Source: Flavobacteria bacterium RIFCSPLOWO2_12_FULL_35_11 (GTDB lineage Bacteria; Bacteroidota; Bacteroidia; Flavobacteriales; Flavobacteriaceae). From it: a stretch of 48,650 nucleotides of DNA. The notes beneath the pieces were generated by a model. The model ran no database searches. It was not told where the DNA came from and saw only the letters and a list, made by a program, of their open reading frames with translations. Shown here piece after piece: positions 25,447-35,363 of this stretch. The translations under genes were made by a program, and so were the position numbers. The stretch's first letter is position 1. Every line of letters starts with the position of its first letter. The DNA lies in NCBI GenBank assembly GCA_001800975.1, contig MGWK01000061.1, positions 1-48,650 on the forward strand. The letters run 5' to 3'.

Positions 25447-27990
25447 TTATTCTTGATTTAAATTATCTTCTTCGTTGTTTTCAATTTCCGTGCCATTTTC
25501 ATCTTCGATGGTATTTTCGATGTCGTTCTCATCAACAAGATCAACAACATCTTCTTCATGCATCACTTTCGCAACTGCTGCAATGGAGTCATTGTCTTTA
25601 ATATTGATAAGTTTAACTCCTTGAGTGGCCCTTCCCATAACTCTTAAGTCGCCCACAGCCAATCTGATGGTAATTCCGGATTTGTTGATAATCATTAAAT
25701 CATCATCATCCATTACATTTTTAATGGCCACCAAACTACCAGTTTTATCGGTAATATTAATGGTTTTAACACCTTTACCGCCTCTGTTGGTTATTCTGTA
25801 GTCCTCTAGTTTTGAGCGTTTTCCATAACCGTTTTCTGAAACTACCAATATGTCGCTGTTTAGATCGTCAACAGCAATCATGCCTATCACTTCATCATGT
25901 TTATTGGCCAAAGTAATTCCTCTCACACCAGATGCATTTCTTCCCATAGGGCGTGTTTTACCTTCTTCAAAACGAATGGCTTTACCCGATTTTAATCCTA
26001 ACATAACCTGGCTTTCACCATTGGTCAGTTTGGCTTCCATAAGTTCATCGCCGTCTTTAATGGTGATTGCATTGATTCCATTTGCCCGAGGTCGGGAATA
26101 TTGCTCTAACGAAGTTTTTTTAACCTGACCCATTTTAGTGGCCATAATCACATAATGGCTGTTTACGTAAGACTCATTTTTCAAATCTTCCGTAACCAAA
26201 AATGCTTTTACTTTATCGTCCTGTTCAATATTTATGATGTTTTGAATAGCCCTTCCTTTTGAAGTTTTTCCTCCTTCAGGTATTTCATAAACACGCATCC
26301 AAAATACTTTTCCTTTTTGGGTGAAGAAGAGCATATATTGGTGATTGGTGCCCACAAATAAATGTTCCAAGAAATCTTCAGTTCTTGTGGCCACCCCTTT
26401 TTGTCCGCGTCCTCCTCTGTTTTGAACTTTATATTCATCCAAATTGGTGCGTTTAACATAGCCCGCATGGGAAATTGTTACCACAACATTTGAATTAGGG
26501 ATCATATCTTCAATAGATAAATCACCGCCCGCATATTCTATTACCGATCTGCGTTCATCCCCATATTTGTCTCTAATGGCTATTAGCTCATTTTTAATAA
26601 TTTCAAAACGTCTTTCTTCATTCGCCAAAATATCTTTTAAATCGATAATTAATTTAATAATATCATCATACTCAGCACGAAGTTTATCTTGTTCCAGACC
26701 GGTTAATTGTCTTAAACGCATTTCAACAATAGCGCGTGCCTGAATTTCAGACAACTCAAAACGAACCATCAAACTTTCTCTTGCCACATCAGCATTTGAG
26801 GAAGCCCTGATTATTTTAATAACCTCATCTATATTGTCGCTTGCAATAATTAAACCTTCTAAAATATGGGCTCTCGCTTCTGCTTTTTTAAGTTCAAATT
26901 CTGTTCTTCGCACAACAACTTCATGTCTGTGTTCAACAAAATAATGAATTAATTGTTTTAGGTTTAATTGTTCCGGACGCCCTTTTACCAAGGCAATGTT
27001 ATTTACGCTGAATGATGTTTGAAGCGCAGTATATTTGAATAAATTATTTAAAACAATGTTTGGTATGGCATCACGTTTTAAAACGTAAACAATACGCATT
27101 CCGTTTCTGTCAGATTCATCACGAATATTCGCAATTCCTTCCAGCTTTTTATCATTGACCAATTCGGCAGTTTTCTTGATCATTTCTGCCTTATTCACCT
27201 GATATGGAATTTCAGAAACAATAATGCTTTCACGACCATGAACTTCTTCAATAATCGCTTTTGCGCGCATCACGATTCTTCCTCTTCCTGTCTCAAAAGC
27301 TTCTTTTACGCCTTCATAGCCGTAAATGATACCACCTGTTGGAAAATCGGGCGCTTTAATATACTTCATCAACTCAGAAATTTCAATATCTCTGTTTTCA
27401 ATATAAGCCAAAGTTCCGTTTATAACTTCCGTTAAATTATGGGGAGCCATATTTGTTGCCATCCCAACGGCGATACCTGAAGCGCCATTCACCAATAAAG
27501 TAGGGATTCTTGTGGGTAAAACTGTTGGTTCTTCTAAAGTATCATCAAAGTTAAGTCGGTGATCTACCGTATCTTTTTCAATATCCGCAAGCATTTCTTC
27601 CGAAATTTTTTGCATACGAACCTCGGTATACCTCATTGCCGCAGGACTGTCGCCATCTACGGAACCAAAGTTTCCCTGTCCGTCAACCATCATATACCGC
27701 ATGCTCCATTCTTGGGCCATACGAACCATGGCATCATAAACTGAAGTATCTCCATGAGGGTGATACTTACCCAAAACCTCTCCAACTATTCTTGCTGATT
27801 TCTTATAAGACCCTGTTGCTTTAATTCCTAATTCATGCATACCAAACAGCACCCTTCTGTGTACGGGTTTTAACCCATCTCGCACATCAGGCAATGCTCT
27901 TGAAACTATTACTGACATTGAATAATCAATGTAAGCAGATTTCATTTCATCTTCAATATTAATTGGTATAATTTTTTCTCCGTCTGCCAT
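25447..27990 (-). CDS. gyrA: DNA gyrase subunit A
   Basis: An 847-residue GyrA, the breakage-reunion subunit that introduces negative supercoils with GyrB. The N-terminus [20 protein letters not shown], the quinolone-region motif [12 protein letters not shown] (75-86) and the DNA-cleaving Tyr Y121 in AMRYTE are present. The C-terminal domain shows GyrA-box-like [10 protein letters not shown] near residue 533 and later TNRGGKG repeats, followed by an acidic tail. The residue matching E. coli Ser83 is Thr, a similar hydroxyl residue, so no resistance is implied. The boxed QNRGGRG favours gyrase over topoisomerase IV. Confidence 0.96.
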   Translation of the reverse strand: MADGEKIIPINIEDEMKSAYIDYSMSVIVSRALPDVRDGLKPVHRRVLFGMHELGIKATGSYKKSARIVGEVLGKYHPHGDTSVYDAMVRMAQEWSMRYMMVDGQGNFGSVDGDSPAAMRYTEVRMQKISEEMLADIEKDTVDHRLNFDDTLEEPTVLPTRIPTLLVNGASGIAVGMATNMAPHNLTEVINGTLAYIENRDIEISELMKYIKAPDFPTGGIIYGYEGVKEAFETGRGRIVMRAKAIIEEVHGRESIIVSEIPYQVNKAEMIKKTAELVNDKKLEGIANIRDESDRNGMRIVYVLKRDAIPNIVLNNLFKYTALQTSFSVNNIALVKGRPEQLNLKQLIHYFVEHRHEVVVRRTEFELKKAEARAHILEGLIIASDNIDEVIKIIRASSNADVARESLMVRFELSEIQARAIVEMRLRQLTGLEQDKLRAEYDDIIKLIIDLKDILANEERRFEIIKNELIAIRDKYGDERRSVIEYAGGDLSIEDMIPNSNVVVTISHAGYVKRTNLDEYKVQNRGGRGQKGVATRTEDFLEHLFVGTNHQYMLFFTQKGKVFWMRVYEIPEGGKTSKGRAIQNIINIEQDDKVKAFLVTEDLKNESYVNSHYVIMATKMGQVKKTSLEQYSRPRANGINAITIKDGDELMEAKLTNGESQVMLGLKSGKAIRFEEGKTRPMGRNASGVRGITLANKHDEVIGMIAVDDLNSDILVVSENGYGKRSKLEDYRITNRGGKGVKTINITDKTGSLVAIKNVMDDDDLMIINKSGITIRLAVGDLRVMGRATQGVKLINIKDNDSIAAVAKVMHEEDVVDLVDENDIENTIEDENGTEIENNEEDNLNQE

Positions 27991-28026
27991 AAATTTTTAT
28001 TTAATTTTGTGTCAATTTTTAACAAA

Positions 28027-28055
28027 GCAATATACGATTTTTCACTTTTTTACAA
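28027..28055 (-). promoter_or_regulatory. Candidate gyrA promoter
   Basis: On the minus strand TTG (28055-28053) and TATATTGC (28034-28027) are 18 bases apart, close to the Bacteroidota -33/-7 pattern, leaving a leader of about 30 bases before the gyrA ATG. Confidence 0.4.
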
Positions 28056-28074
28056 CCTTTTTGTCACGTTGTTT

Positions 28075-28105
28075 TTGTACTTTTTATCAACAATGAATAG
28101 TTTGC
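28075..28105 (+). promoter_or_regulatory. Candidate clpC promoter
   Basis: TTTTTG ends at 28077 and TAGTTTGC starts at 28098 with a 20-base spacer, a near match to the Bacteroidota promoter pattern. The -7 element overlaps the small inverted repeat GTTTG-CT-CAAAC (28100-28111). The predicted leader before the clpC start is about 135 bases. Confidence 0.4.
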
Positions 28106-28176
28106 TCAAACCCGCATTAACACACTGATTTTCAGCAATTTTTGACTATTAAAAAATACCTGTAAAATAAATTATG

Positions 28177-28195
28177 AAAAAGTGGTTCACTTTTT
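28177..28195 (+). promoter_or_regulatory. Hairpin or operator-like inverted repeat in the clpC leader
   Basis: AAAAAGTG (28177-28184) pairs with CACTTTTT (28188-28195) around a 3-base loop, about 50 bases before the clpC ATG. It could be a regulator site or a leader hairpin; no known consensus was recognised. Confidence 0.25.
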
Positions 28196-28246
28196 GTGTT
28201 TAAAAAAGAAAAAAATCAGTTAAATTTACAATATAAACATAAAATA

Positions 28247-30778
28247 ATGGACGATAATTTTTCACCAAAAGTAAAAGATGTAATTGCCTACAGTAAAGAA
28301 GAAGCTTTACGTTTAGGCCATGATTTTATTGGTACTGAGCACCTCATTTTGGGATTGTTGCGAAAAGGAGAAGGAAAAGCTATAGAAATTTTAAATTCCT
28401 TAGAAATAAATCTTGATCATTTACGTAAAAAAATTGAAGGTTTAAATCCTATTAATGCTTTAAAAGAGACCGACGAAAAGAAAAGTTTACATCTGACAAA
28501 ACAAGCCGAAAAAGCGTTAAAAACGACTTTTTTAGAAGCCAAATTATATCAAAGCGATTCTGTAAATACCGCACATTTGCTGTTATGTATTTTACGCAAT
28601 GAAAACGACCCGACCACAAAGTTATTGCAGCATTTTGATGTAAGTTATGACGATGTTAAAACCGTTTTCAAACAATTATTCTTCGATGAAGAAATAGATT
28701 TGCCAAAAGCCCAAGATTCTAATGATGACGATTTTGAAGGCTCCAAATCAAATCCTTTTGAACAGGCAAGAGGCGAAAAAACACCGCTAAAAAAAACCAA
28801 AACACCTGTATTGGATAATTTTGGACGGGATTTAACACGTTTGGCCGAAGAAGGAAATCTAGATCCGGTGGTTGGCCGTCAAAAGGAAATTGAAAGGGTT
28901 TCACAAATTTTAAGCCGAAGAAAAAAGAACAATCCAATTTTAATTGGTGAACCGGGCGTTGGTAAATCTGCCATTGCCGAAGGTTTGGCCTTGCGCATTA
29001 TTCAACGTAAAGTTTCCAGAATTTTATTCAACAAACGCGTTGTTTCATTGGATTTGGCAAGTTTGGTTGCGGGCACAAAATACCGCGGACAGTTTGAAGA
29101 ACGCATGAAAGCTTTGGTGAATGAATTGGAAAAAAATGATGACATCATTTTATTTATCGATGAAATTCACACCATTGTTGGCGCAGGTGGCGCCACTGGT
29201 TCTTTAGATGCTTCCAATATGTTAAAACCCGCTTTGGCGCGTGGTGAAATTCAATGTATCGGAGCTACGACTTTAGATGAATTTAGAACAAATATTGAAA
29301 AAGACGGTGCCTTGGAACGTCGTTTTCAAAAGGTCATGGTTGAACCGACTTCTGTTGAAGAAACCATTCAAATTTTACAAAACATAAAAGACAAATACGA
29401 AGATCATCACAATGTTGTTTATACCGATGACGCCATTAAAGCTTGCGTAACGCTAACAAACAGGTATATGACAGATCGCTTTTTGCCGGACAAAGCAATT
29501 GACGCTTTAGACGAGTCAGGTTCCAGAATTCATATTACAAATATTGTTGTTCCGAAAGAAATTTTACAATTGGAAGAGCAGTTGGAAAAAGTAAGGGAAG
29601 ACAAAACCGCTTCCGTAAACAGTCAAAAATATGAAGAAGCCGCTCGCTTGCGCGATGATGAAAAACGCATTGAAAGCCTGTTACAAGCGGAACAAAAAAA
29701 ATGGGACGAAACTTCAAAATTAAATCGTGAAATTGTAACGGAAGACAATGTTGCCGAAGTAGTTTCAATGATGACGGGCATTCCCGTAAACAGAGTTGCT
29801 GAAGCCGAGAGTAAACGCTTGAATGATTTGCCAATCCTTATCAAAGGAAAGGTTATTGGTCAAGACGAAGCCGTAAGTAAAGTTGTGAAGGCCATTCAAC
29901 GTAACCGTGTTGGACTTAAAGATCCAAACAAACCAATTGGGTCATTCATATTTTTAGGACAAACTGGAGTAGGTAAAACACAACTTGCAAAAGTTTTGGC
30001 AATGGAATTATTTGACAGTGAAGAGGCTTTGGTGAGAATAGACATGAGCGAATATATGGAGAAATTTGCCGTTTCCCGATTAATTGGTGCGCCTCCAGGG
30101 TATGTGGGTTATGAAGAGGGCGGTCAATTGACCGAAAAAATCAGACGCAAACCTTATGCTGTGGTACTTTTTGATGAAATTGAAAAAGCGCATCCGGATG
30201 TTTTTAATATGTTATTGCAAATATTGGATGAAGGACATATTACCGATAGTTTGGGAAGAAGAATCGATTTTAGAAATACCATACTCATTATGACTTCCAA
30301 TATTGGTTCACGCCAATTGAAAGATTTTGGTGCCGGTGTTGGATTTGGAACAGCTTCCAAAACATCCCAAGCCGATTCAAATGCAAAAAGCGTTATTGAA
30401 AGCGCCTTAAAAAAATCATTTGCTCCTGAGTTTTTAAACCGAATTGATGATGTGGTGATATTCAATCCTTTAGAAATAGAAGATATTCACTTAATTATTG
30501 ACATTGAATTAAGCAAATTATCTAAACGTATTGACGATTTAGGCTATAAATTGGTATTGACCAAAAAAGCAAAAGATTATATTGCTGAAAAAGGTTTTGA
30601 CAAACAATATGGCGCCAGACCATTAAAACGTGCCATTCAAAAATACGTTGAAGATGCCTTGGCTGAAGAAATTGTCACTTCAAAACTAAAAGAAGGCGAT
30701 TCAATTTTTATGGATTTGGATAAAGACAAAAACGAGCTTACCATAAAAATAACCAAAGGAAAAGACAAGGTTGAGTAA
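28247..30778 (+). CDS. clpC: ATP-dependent Clp protease ATP-binding subunit ClpC
   Basis: An 843-residue Hsp100 unfoldase that feeds proteins to ClpP. The N-terminal double Clp repeat (about 1-145) is followed by NBD1 with Walker A GEPGVGKS near 234. A coiled middle region carries a UVR-type motif ([19 protein letters not shown] near 415), and NBD2 has Walker A GQTGVGKT near 571. The UVR motif and middle-domain length mark ClpC rather than ClpA or ClpB. The ATG at 28247 ([13 protein letters not shown]) is the family start; an upstream ATG at 28196 would add 17 unrelated residues. It is divergent from gyrA. Confidence 0.95.
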   Translation: MDDNFSPKVKDVIAYSKEEALRLGHDFIGTEHLILGLLRKGEGKAIEILNSLEINLDHLRKKIEGLNPINALKETDEKKSLHLTKQAEKALKTTFLEAKLYQSDSVNTAHLLLCILRNENDPTTKLLQHFDVSYDDVKTVFKQLFFDEEIDLPKAQDSNDDDFEGSKSNPFEQARGEKTPLKKTKTPVLDNFGRDLTRLAEEGNLDPVVGRQKEIERVSQILSRRKKNNPILIGEPGVGKSAIAEGLALRIIQRKVSRILFNKRVVSLDLASLVAGTKYRGQFEERMKALVNELEKNDDIILFIDEIHTIVGAGGATGSLDASNMLKPALARGEIQCIGATTLDEFRTNIEKDGALERRFQKVMVEPTSVEETIQILQNIKDKYEDHHNVVYTDDAIKACVTLTNRYMTDRFLPDKAIDALDESGSRIHITNIVVPKEILQLEEQLEKVREDKTASVNSQKYEEAARLRDDEKRIESLLQAEQKKWDETSKLNREIVTEDNVAEVVSMMTGIPVNRVAEAESKRLNDLPILIKGKVIGQDEAVSKVVKAIQRNRVGLKDPNKPIGSFIFLGQTGVGKTQLAKVLAMELFDSEEALVRIDMSEYMEKFAVSRLIGAPPGYVGYEEGGQLTEKIRRKPYAVVLFDEIEKAHPDVFNMLLQILDEGHITDSLGRRIDFRNTILIMTSNIGSRQLKDFGAGVGFGTASKTSQADSNAKSVIESALKKSFAPEFLNRIDDVVIFNPLEIEDIHLIIDIELSKLSKRIDDLGYKLVLTKKAKDYIAEKGFDKQYGARPLKRAIQKYVEDALAEEIVTSKLKEGDSIFMDLDKDKNELTIKITKGKDKVE

Positions 30779-30813
30779 AACCAAACCCTTTTTAGATTTA
30801 AATATTTAACCAG

Positions 30814-30841
30814 ACAATAGCCGCACATTTGCGGCTATTGT
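30814..30841 (+). terminator. Stem-loop terminator after clpC
   Basis: ACAATAGCCGCA (30814-30825) pairs perfectly with TGCGGCTATTGT (30830-30841) around a 4-base loop, 36 bases past the clpC stop. Only a short T stretch follows. Confidence 0.75.
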
Positions 30842-30894
30842 TTAATATCAAATTGAAATTATTTTATTAAAACAATTCCATAAATTCCTAAAAA

Positions 30895-31452
30895 ATGAAT
30901 TTAAAAACAATTTTTACGATAGCCTTAACACTCTTGATTTTCAATTTTTCATCAGCACAAGAAAAACCAAAAAATGCAGATGAAATTTTAAGTATTGCTT
31001 TTGAACAAGCCAAAAAAGAAAATAAAAATGTGATGGTGATGTTTCACGCATCTTGGTGTGGCTGGTGTAAAAAAATGGATGCATCAATGAACGATGCCTT
31101 AACAAAAGAATTGTTCGACAAAAACTATGTGATTGCCCATTTAGTCGTTTTAGAACCTGCCATCAAAAAACATTTAGAAAATGAAGGCGCAGAAGCATTG
31201 TTAAATAAATATGGCGGAGAAAAACAAGGAATCCCTTATTTGCTGATTTTTGATGGCGACAAAAATTTATTGGCCGATTCAAAAATGGTGAAAAATAATT
31301 TTGTTTTAAAAGGACAAGGCAACAATATGGGTTGTCCCGGCACCGATGCGGAAGTGGCTGCCTTTAGTTACAAATTAAAAGAAACTTCAAATTTAAATGC
31401 TGATGAGCTGGCGATTATTTCCGAACGATTCAAATTAAACAATCCAAATTAA
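30895..31452 (+). CDS. Exported thioredoxin-fold protein (CGWC)
   Basis: A 185-residue protein with a signal peptide (about 1-21, ending SSAQ) and a thioredoxin-like domain of the DUF255/Thioredoxin_7 kind. The redox pair is C55 and C58 in HASWCGWCKKMD, the cis-Pro is in GIPYLLIFDGD. It probably reduces or isomerises disulfides in the periplasm, or works on another oxidised envelope protein. A single downstream Cys (GCPGTD, about 147) is unusual. Its stop overlaps that of the convergent glycosyltransferase gene by 4 bases. Confidence 0.85.
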   Translation: MNLKTIFTIALTLLIFNFSSAQEKPKNADEILSIAFEQAKKENKNVMVMFHASWCGWCKKMDASMNDALTKELFDKNYVIAHLVVLEPAIKKHLENEGAEALLNKYGGEKQGIPYLLIFDGDKNLLADSKMVKNNFVLKGQGNNMGCPGTDAEVAAFSYKLKETSNLNADELAIISERFKLNNPN

Positions 31453-32402
31453 TTAATACCAAACAATCCCCTTAAAAAACCCAGTCCGTAGCCCGTAAAT
31501 TGTATCAAGGTTGTTACAATGCTTAAAGCGGCTACGGATATTTTTTTGTTTTTGATGAAGGAATCTAAAAATAACGCCGCAAAATAAATTGCAAATAACC
31601 CGGCCGGCAATTTAAATCCTATAAACAAAAACACAAGTGACGCCACCAAAAACAACATGAAAAGTGTTGGAAACCAATAAGTAATTTTGGCGGTATCCGG
31701 ATATTTTCGGTTTAAAAAAGGTCTTGCATTTCCAAAAAGAAAAGTTTGTCTATAAAACTGCTTCAATGAAGTTCTTCTTTTATGATACACAAAAGCTTTT
31801 TCAATAAATTGTGTGTGAAAGTTATTTTCCCACAATCTGAAGGTTAAATCGATATCTTCCCCAATTTTCATCGTGCTAAAACCCTTTGTGACCCTAAACG
31901 CATTTTTTGAAAGGCCAAAATTGAAACTGCGTGGCTGAAACTTATCGACCGACTTTTTACTTCCCCTGATTCCTCCGGTTGTTAAAAAGGAAGTCATACT
32001 ATAATTTATTGCTTTTTGAAGGTTTGTAAAAGAATCATGGGCCGCATCAGCGCCGCCAAATGAATCGGTATAATTTTCATCTAAAGCGAAATCAACTGCT
32101 TCCAAATAATGGGGAGGAATGATACAATCCGAATCCAAAATGATAAAATACTTGCCTGTGGCCAATTCCATTCCAAAATTTCTGCTGGCTCCTGCCCCGC
32201 TATTTTCTTTAAAATGGTATTTTATGTTAAGACGGTCTGCATATTTTGAAACAATATCCTCTGATTTTAAGGTAGAACCATCTTCTATAATCAGTACTTC
32301 AAAATCCTTTGGATAGGATTGTTTGGTTAAACTTTCCAACAATTCATCAATTTCTTGAGGTCGGTTGAAAACAGGAATTATAATAGAATAAGTAAGGTTC
32401 AA
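31449..32402 (-). CDS. Glycosyltransferase family 2 with membrane tail
   Basis: A GT-A-fold transferase of about 318 residues from a TTG start at 32402, giving MNLTYSIIIPVFNRP, the usual beginning of this family. The nucleotide-sugar binding DxD-like acid cluster is ILDSDC near residue 90, and acceptor-site motifs include GEDIDLTFRLW near 190. Two or three hydrophobic segments near 245-300 anchor it in the inner membrane. It likely adds a sugar to a surface glycan or lipid. An ATG at 32450 is in frame but lies inside the terminator hairpin of the upstream gene, so it is a poor choice. Confidence 0.85.
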   Translation of the reverse strand: MNLTYSIIIPVFNRPQEIDELLESLTKQSYPKDFEVLIIEDGSTLKSEDIVSKYADRLNIKYHFKENSGAGASRNFGMELATGKYFIILDSDCIIPPHYLEAVDFALDENYTDSFGGADAAHDSFTNLQKAINYSMTSFLTTGGIRGSKKSVDKFQPRSFNFGLSKNAFRVTKGFSTMKIGEDIDLTFRLWENNFHTQFIEKAFVYHKRRTSLKQFYRQTFLFGNARPFLNRKYPDTAKITYWFPTLFMLFLVASLVFLFIGFKLPAGLFAIYFAALFLDSFIKNKKISVAALSIVTTLIQFTGYGLGFLRGLFGIN

Positions 32403-32441
32403 AGGTTGTAATTTACGGCTAATGTATATTTTTTTAAACAA

Positions 32442-32473
32442 AAAAAGCACAAATATTCAAATTTGTGCTTTTT
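32442..32473 (-). terminator. Intrinsic terminator after the acyl-CoA dehydrogenase gene
   Basis: AAAAAGCACAAAT (32442-32454) pairs perfectly with ATTTGTGCTTTTT (32461-32473) around a 6-base loop. On the minus strand it is followed by a T-run. It lies 14 bases past the dehydrogenase stop. Confidence 0.88.
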
Positions 32474-32487
32474 AATTATAATTAGCC

Positions 32488-34239
32488 TTATTCCCCTTCA
32501 ATTATGAGTGCTAAATCTTGTAAAATTTCTTCACTTGTTGACTTATATAATTCAAGGTTATCAATATCAAAATTGTCAATATAATCGAACTTTTCATTGT
32601 TTTCAGAACTCGCTAAATTTACAAATAACTTAGCCGATTTGTTAAACTTCTCATCACGCTGGCTATTTACCACCAATAAATATCCCATAATTATATTTCC
32701 TGCCATTTCAACCAACCGTCTCGCATGGAAATCTAAATATTCCGTATTATTGGTTTCCATCACTTTTTGACTGGCCAATTCATAGTTAACAGTCATTTTT
32801 TGAAGTTTTTCTATTATTTCATGATCTCCTTCAATAACTTCACTGTCATACTGTTTAATTTGCTCCAAGAAAACGCCTGTAGTCACACCTTTTATGGCGG
32901 CAACTGCCTGTAATTGTGTAGTTCCTTCATAAATTGAAGTAATTCTGGCATCTCTATAAATTCTTTCAATTGGAAAATCTTGCATAAAACCAGTTCCTCC
33001 ATGAATTTGCAAAGAATCGTAAGCCATTCTGTTACAAGCCTCACTTGCAATTAATTTTATAAGCGGCGTAAAAACATTGGCGAGTTTTGCATAGTTTTTC
33101 ATCTCATTTCTTTCTTCAGTTTCTAAAGTACCGTCTCTTAAAACCTCTTCATACGCTTTCAAAATATCAACAAATCTGGTTGTTTCATAAAGTAACGAAC
33201 GCAATGCATCCAAGCGTACTTTCATATTTGTAAGCATTTCATAAACTGCAGGGAATTTGACAATGAATTTTCCAAATTGCGCGCGTTCTTCTGCATATTT
33301 TAATGCTTCCCGATATGCTGCATCAGCTATTCCCACGGATTGTGCCCCTACGCCTAAACGAGCCGAATTCATTAAAGCCATTACATATTTAATCAGCCCA
33401 AATCGTTCCTTTCCCACCAATTCGGCAGGCGCGTTTTTGAATACCAATTCACAGGTTGGAGAACCTTTTATTCCTAATTTTTTTTCTAAATGCCTAACTT
33501 CAACCGCATGATTTGTACGATCATAAATAAACATCGACAATCCTCTGGCATCAGTAGTATTTTCTTCTGAACGGGCTAAAACCAAAGAAAGATCTGCATC
33601 TCCGTTGGTAATAAACCGTTTAACTCCGTTTAATATCCAGGTGTTATTTTCTTTATCAAAGGTCGCTTTCAACTTTACCGATTGCAAATCGGAGCCGGCA
33701 TCGGGTTCAGTTAAAACCATTGCGGCAGTTACGCCATCTCTGTTAAAACGGGGTAAATATTTATCTCGTTGTTCTTCGGAACCAAATTCATAAATGGTTT
33801 CTGCACAATCTTGCAGCCCCCAAATATTGGCAAAACCAGCATCAGCTCTTGCAACCATTTCTGCAGCCATCACATAAGGCAGCAACGGAAAGTTTAAGCC
33901 TCCATATTTTCTTGGTAGCGACATTCCAATTAAACCGGCATCATACAATGCTTTATAATTTGCCGTAGTTCCTTTGGCATAAACCACCTCGTTGTTTTCA
34001 ATATGCGGCCCTTCTATATCAACGCCTCCGGCATTGGTTGCTATCGTATCGGCACAAATTTCACCAACAATTTCAAGTATTTTTTCATAGGTATCAATGG
34101 CATCTTCATGATTTAAAGGTGCATAATCGTATCGTTCTGATTCCTTAAAATTTTGCTCTTTTAATTTTACAATTTTTTTTACGATTGGATGTTCCAAATG
34201 AAATTTAAAATCTGGTGTATCTTTGAAAAAATTATCCAT
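32488..34239 (-). CDS. Acyl-CoA dehydrogenase
   Basis: A 583-residue FAD enzyme that introduces the first double bond in fatty acyl-CoA and passes electrons to ETF. The N-terminal helical domain (about 80-150) includes YGGLNFPLLPYVMAAE. FAD-binding motifs AAMVLTEPDAGSDLQ and KRFITNGD follow, then the C-terminal helical domain with RAQFGKFIVKFPAV. The catalytic Glu is E438 in SIYEGTTQLQ. It is longer than a classic 380-residue enzyme because of extra N- and C-terminal helical parts, a form common in Bacteroidota. It sits 78 bases downstream of etfA, forming an oxidation module with etfBA. Confidence 0.93.
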   Translation of the reverse strand: MDNFFKDTPDFKFHLEHPIVKKIVKLKEQNFKESERYDYAPLNHEDAIDTYEKILEIVGEICADTIATNAGGVDIEGPHIENNEVVYAKGTTANYKALYDAGLIGMSLPRKYGGLNFPLLPYVMAAEMVARADAGFANIWGLQDCAETIYEFGSEEQRDKYLPRFNRDGVTAAMVLTEPDAGSDLQSVKLKATFDKENNTWILNGVKRFITNGDADLSLVLARSEENTTDARGLSMFIYDRTNHAVEVRHLEKKLGIKGSPTCELVFKNAPAELVGKERFGLIKYVMALMNSARLGVGAQSVGIADAAYREALKYAEERAQFGKFIVKFPAVYEMLTNMKVRLDALRSLLYETTRFVDILKAYEEVLRDGTLETEERNEMKNYAKLANVFTPLIKLIASEACNRMAYDSLQIHGGTGFMQDFPIERIYRDARITSIYEGTTQLQAVAAIKGVTTGVFLEQIKQYDSEVIEGDHEIIEKLQKMTVNYELASQKVMETNNTEYLDFHARRLVEMAGNIIMGYLLVVNSQRDEKFNKSAKLFVNLASSENNEKFDYIDNFDIDNLELYKSTSEEILQDLALIIEGE

Positions 34240-34317
34240 TTTATTATTTTTTAGTTTGAGGGAGTTTTATCAAAAATCTTAGTAATTTATACAAAACTCA
34301 TTAATTTTAATTACCAA

Positions 34318-35337
34318 TTATTTTGCATTCTCCTTGTAATACTTAATCATTTTTGGAACAACCACGCCAACATCTCCATTAATTACATAATCAGCCAATT
34401 TATTTATGGGCGCATCGGGATCATTATTAATTGAAATAATCATAGATGCATCTTGCATACCGGCAGTATGTTGTATGGCACCCGAAATTCCGGCAGCAAT
34501 GTATAATTTAGGGCGCACTGTGGTGCCTGTTTGTCCTATTTGACGATCGTGATCAATAAATCCGGCATCTACAGCGGCTCTTGAGCCACCAACTTCACCG
34601 CCCAATAATTTTGCCAGCTCTATTAAATATTGAAAATTTTCTTTAGAGCCAACGCCGTATCCTCCAGAAACAATAATGGGGGCATCTTTTAGATTTACCC
34701 CTGATTTTTTAATATGGCGTTCAATTATTTTTACAACAAAATCTTCCTCTTTTAAAACTGAATTTACATCAATTTCAACAATCTCAGTGCTGTAGTTTTC
34801 ATCAAAAATTTCTTTTTTCATGACACCTTCACGTACCGTTGCCATTTGAGGATGCATATCCCAATTGATAATATTTGCCATAATGCTGCCACCAAAAGCT
34901 GGACGAATGGCGTAGAGTAAATCTTTGTACTCTATCTTCTCCTTTTTCTCAAAATGATCCCCAATATCTAAAATAGTGCAATCGGCTGTTAATCCGCAAT
35001 TTAATTGTGAGGCCAGCCTTGGCGCTAAATCTCTTCCAACAGAAGTTGCTCCAAACAATACTATTTGAGGATCTTCTTCTTTTAATATTTGAGTTGCCAG
35101 TGCGGCATGAGGCAATGTTCTGTATGGTTCTAACCTCATACTGTTTCCAATAAACAATCTGTCCACCCCATAAGGCGCAATCTGACTTTCTATTCCATTT
35201 AAACCCGAGCCGAAAATCATAGCATCTAAAGGACATCCCAATTTTTGGGCTAAACGCTTTCCTGCGGATAGCAATTCCAAACTTATGTCTGCCACTTTTT
35301 GATTTTCAACTTCACAATATACCATTACACTTTTCAT
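34318..35337 (-). CDS. etfA: Electron transfer flavoprotein alpha subunit
   Basis: A 339-residue EtfA. The N-terminal alpha/beta domain spans about 1-195 and contacts EtfB; GATSVGRDLAPRLASQL is visible. The conserved C-terminal FAD-binding domain shows GGYGVGSKENF, GQTGTTVRPKLYIAAGISG and INNDPDAPI. Together with EtfB it moves electrons from acyl-CoA dehydrogenase to an acceptor. It lies 26 bases after etfB. The EtfB partner has features of the bifurcating type (see etfB). Confidence 0.93.
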   Translation of the reverse strand: MKSVMVYCEVENQKVADISLELLSAGKRLAQKLGCPLDAMIFGSGLNGIESQIAPYGVDRLFIGNSMRLEPYRTLPHAALATQILKEEDPQIVLFGATSVGRDLAPRLASQLNCGLTADCTILDIGDHFEKKEKIEYKDLLYAIRPAFGGSIMANIINWDMHPQMATVREGVMKKEIFDENYSTEIVEIDVNSVLKEEDFVVKIIERHIKKSGVNLKDAPIIVSGGYGVGSKENFQYLIELAKLLGGEVGGSRAAVDAGFIDHDRQIGQTGTTVRPKLYIAAGISGAIQHTAGMQDASMIISINNDPDAPINKLADYVINGDVGVVVPKMIKYYKENAK

Positions 35338-35363
35338 AATTAATACTTTTAAGTTTTTATAAA

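Noticed and set aside
27735-27760. Quinolone-resistance substitution in GyrA (Thr at the Ser83 position)
   Set aside because: Thr keeps the hydroxyl group and such residues are normal variation at this site, so no resistance can be claimed from it.
28174-28203. Nine-residue leader peptide (MKKWFTFCV) before clpC
   Set aside because: It overlaps the hairpin at 28177-28195, is very short, and no regulatory amino acid run or conservation can be shown.
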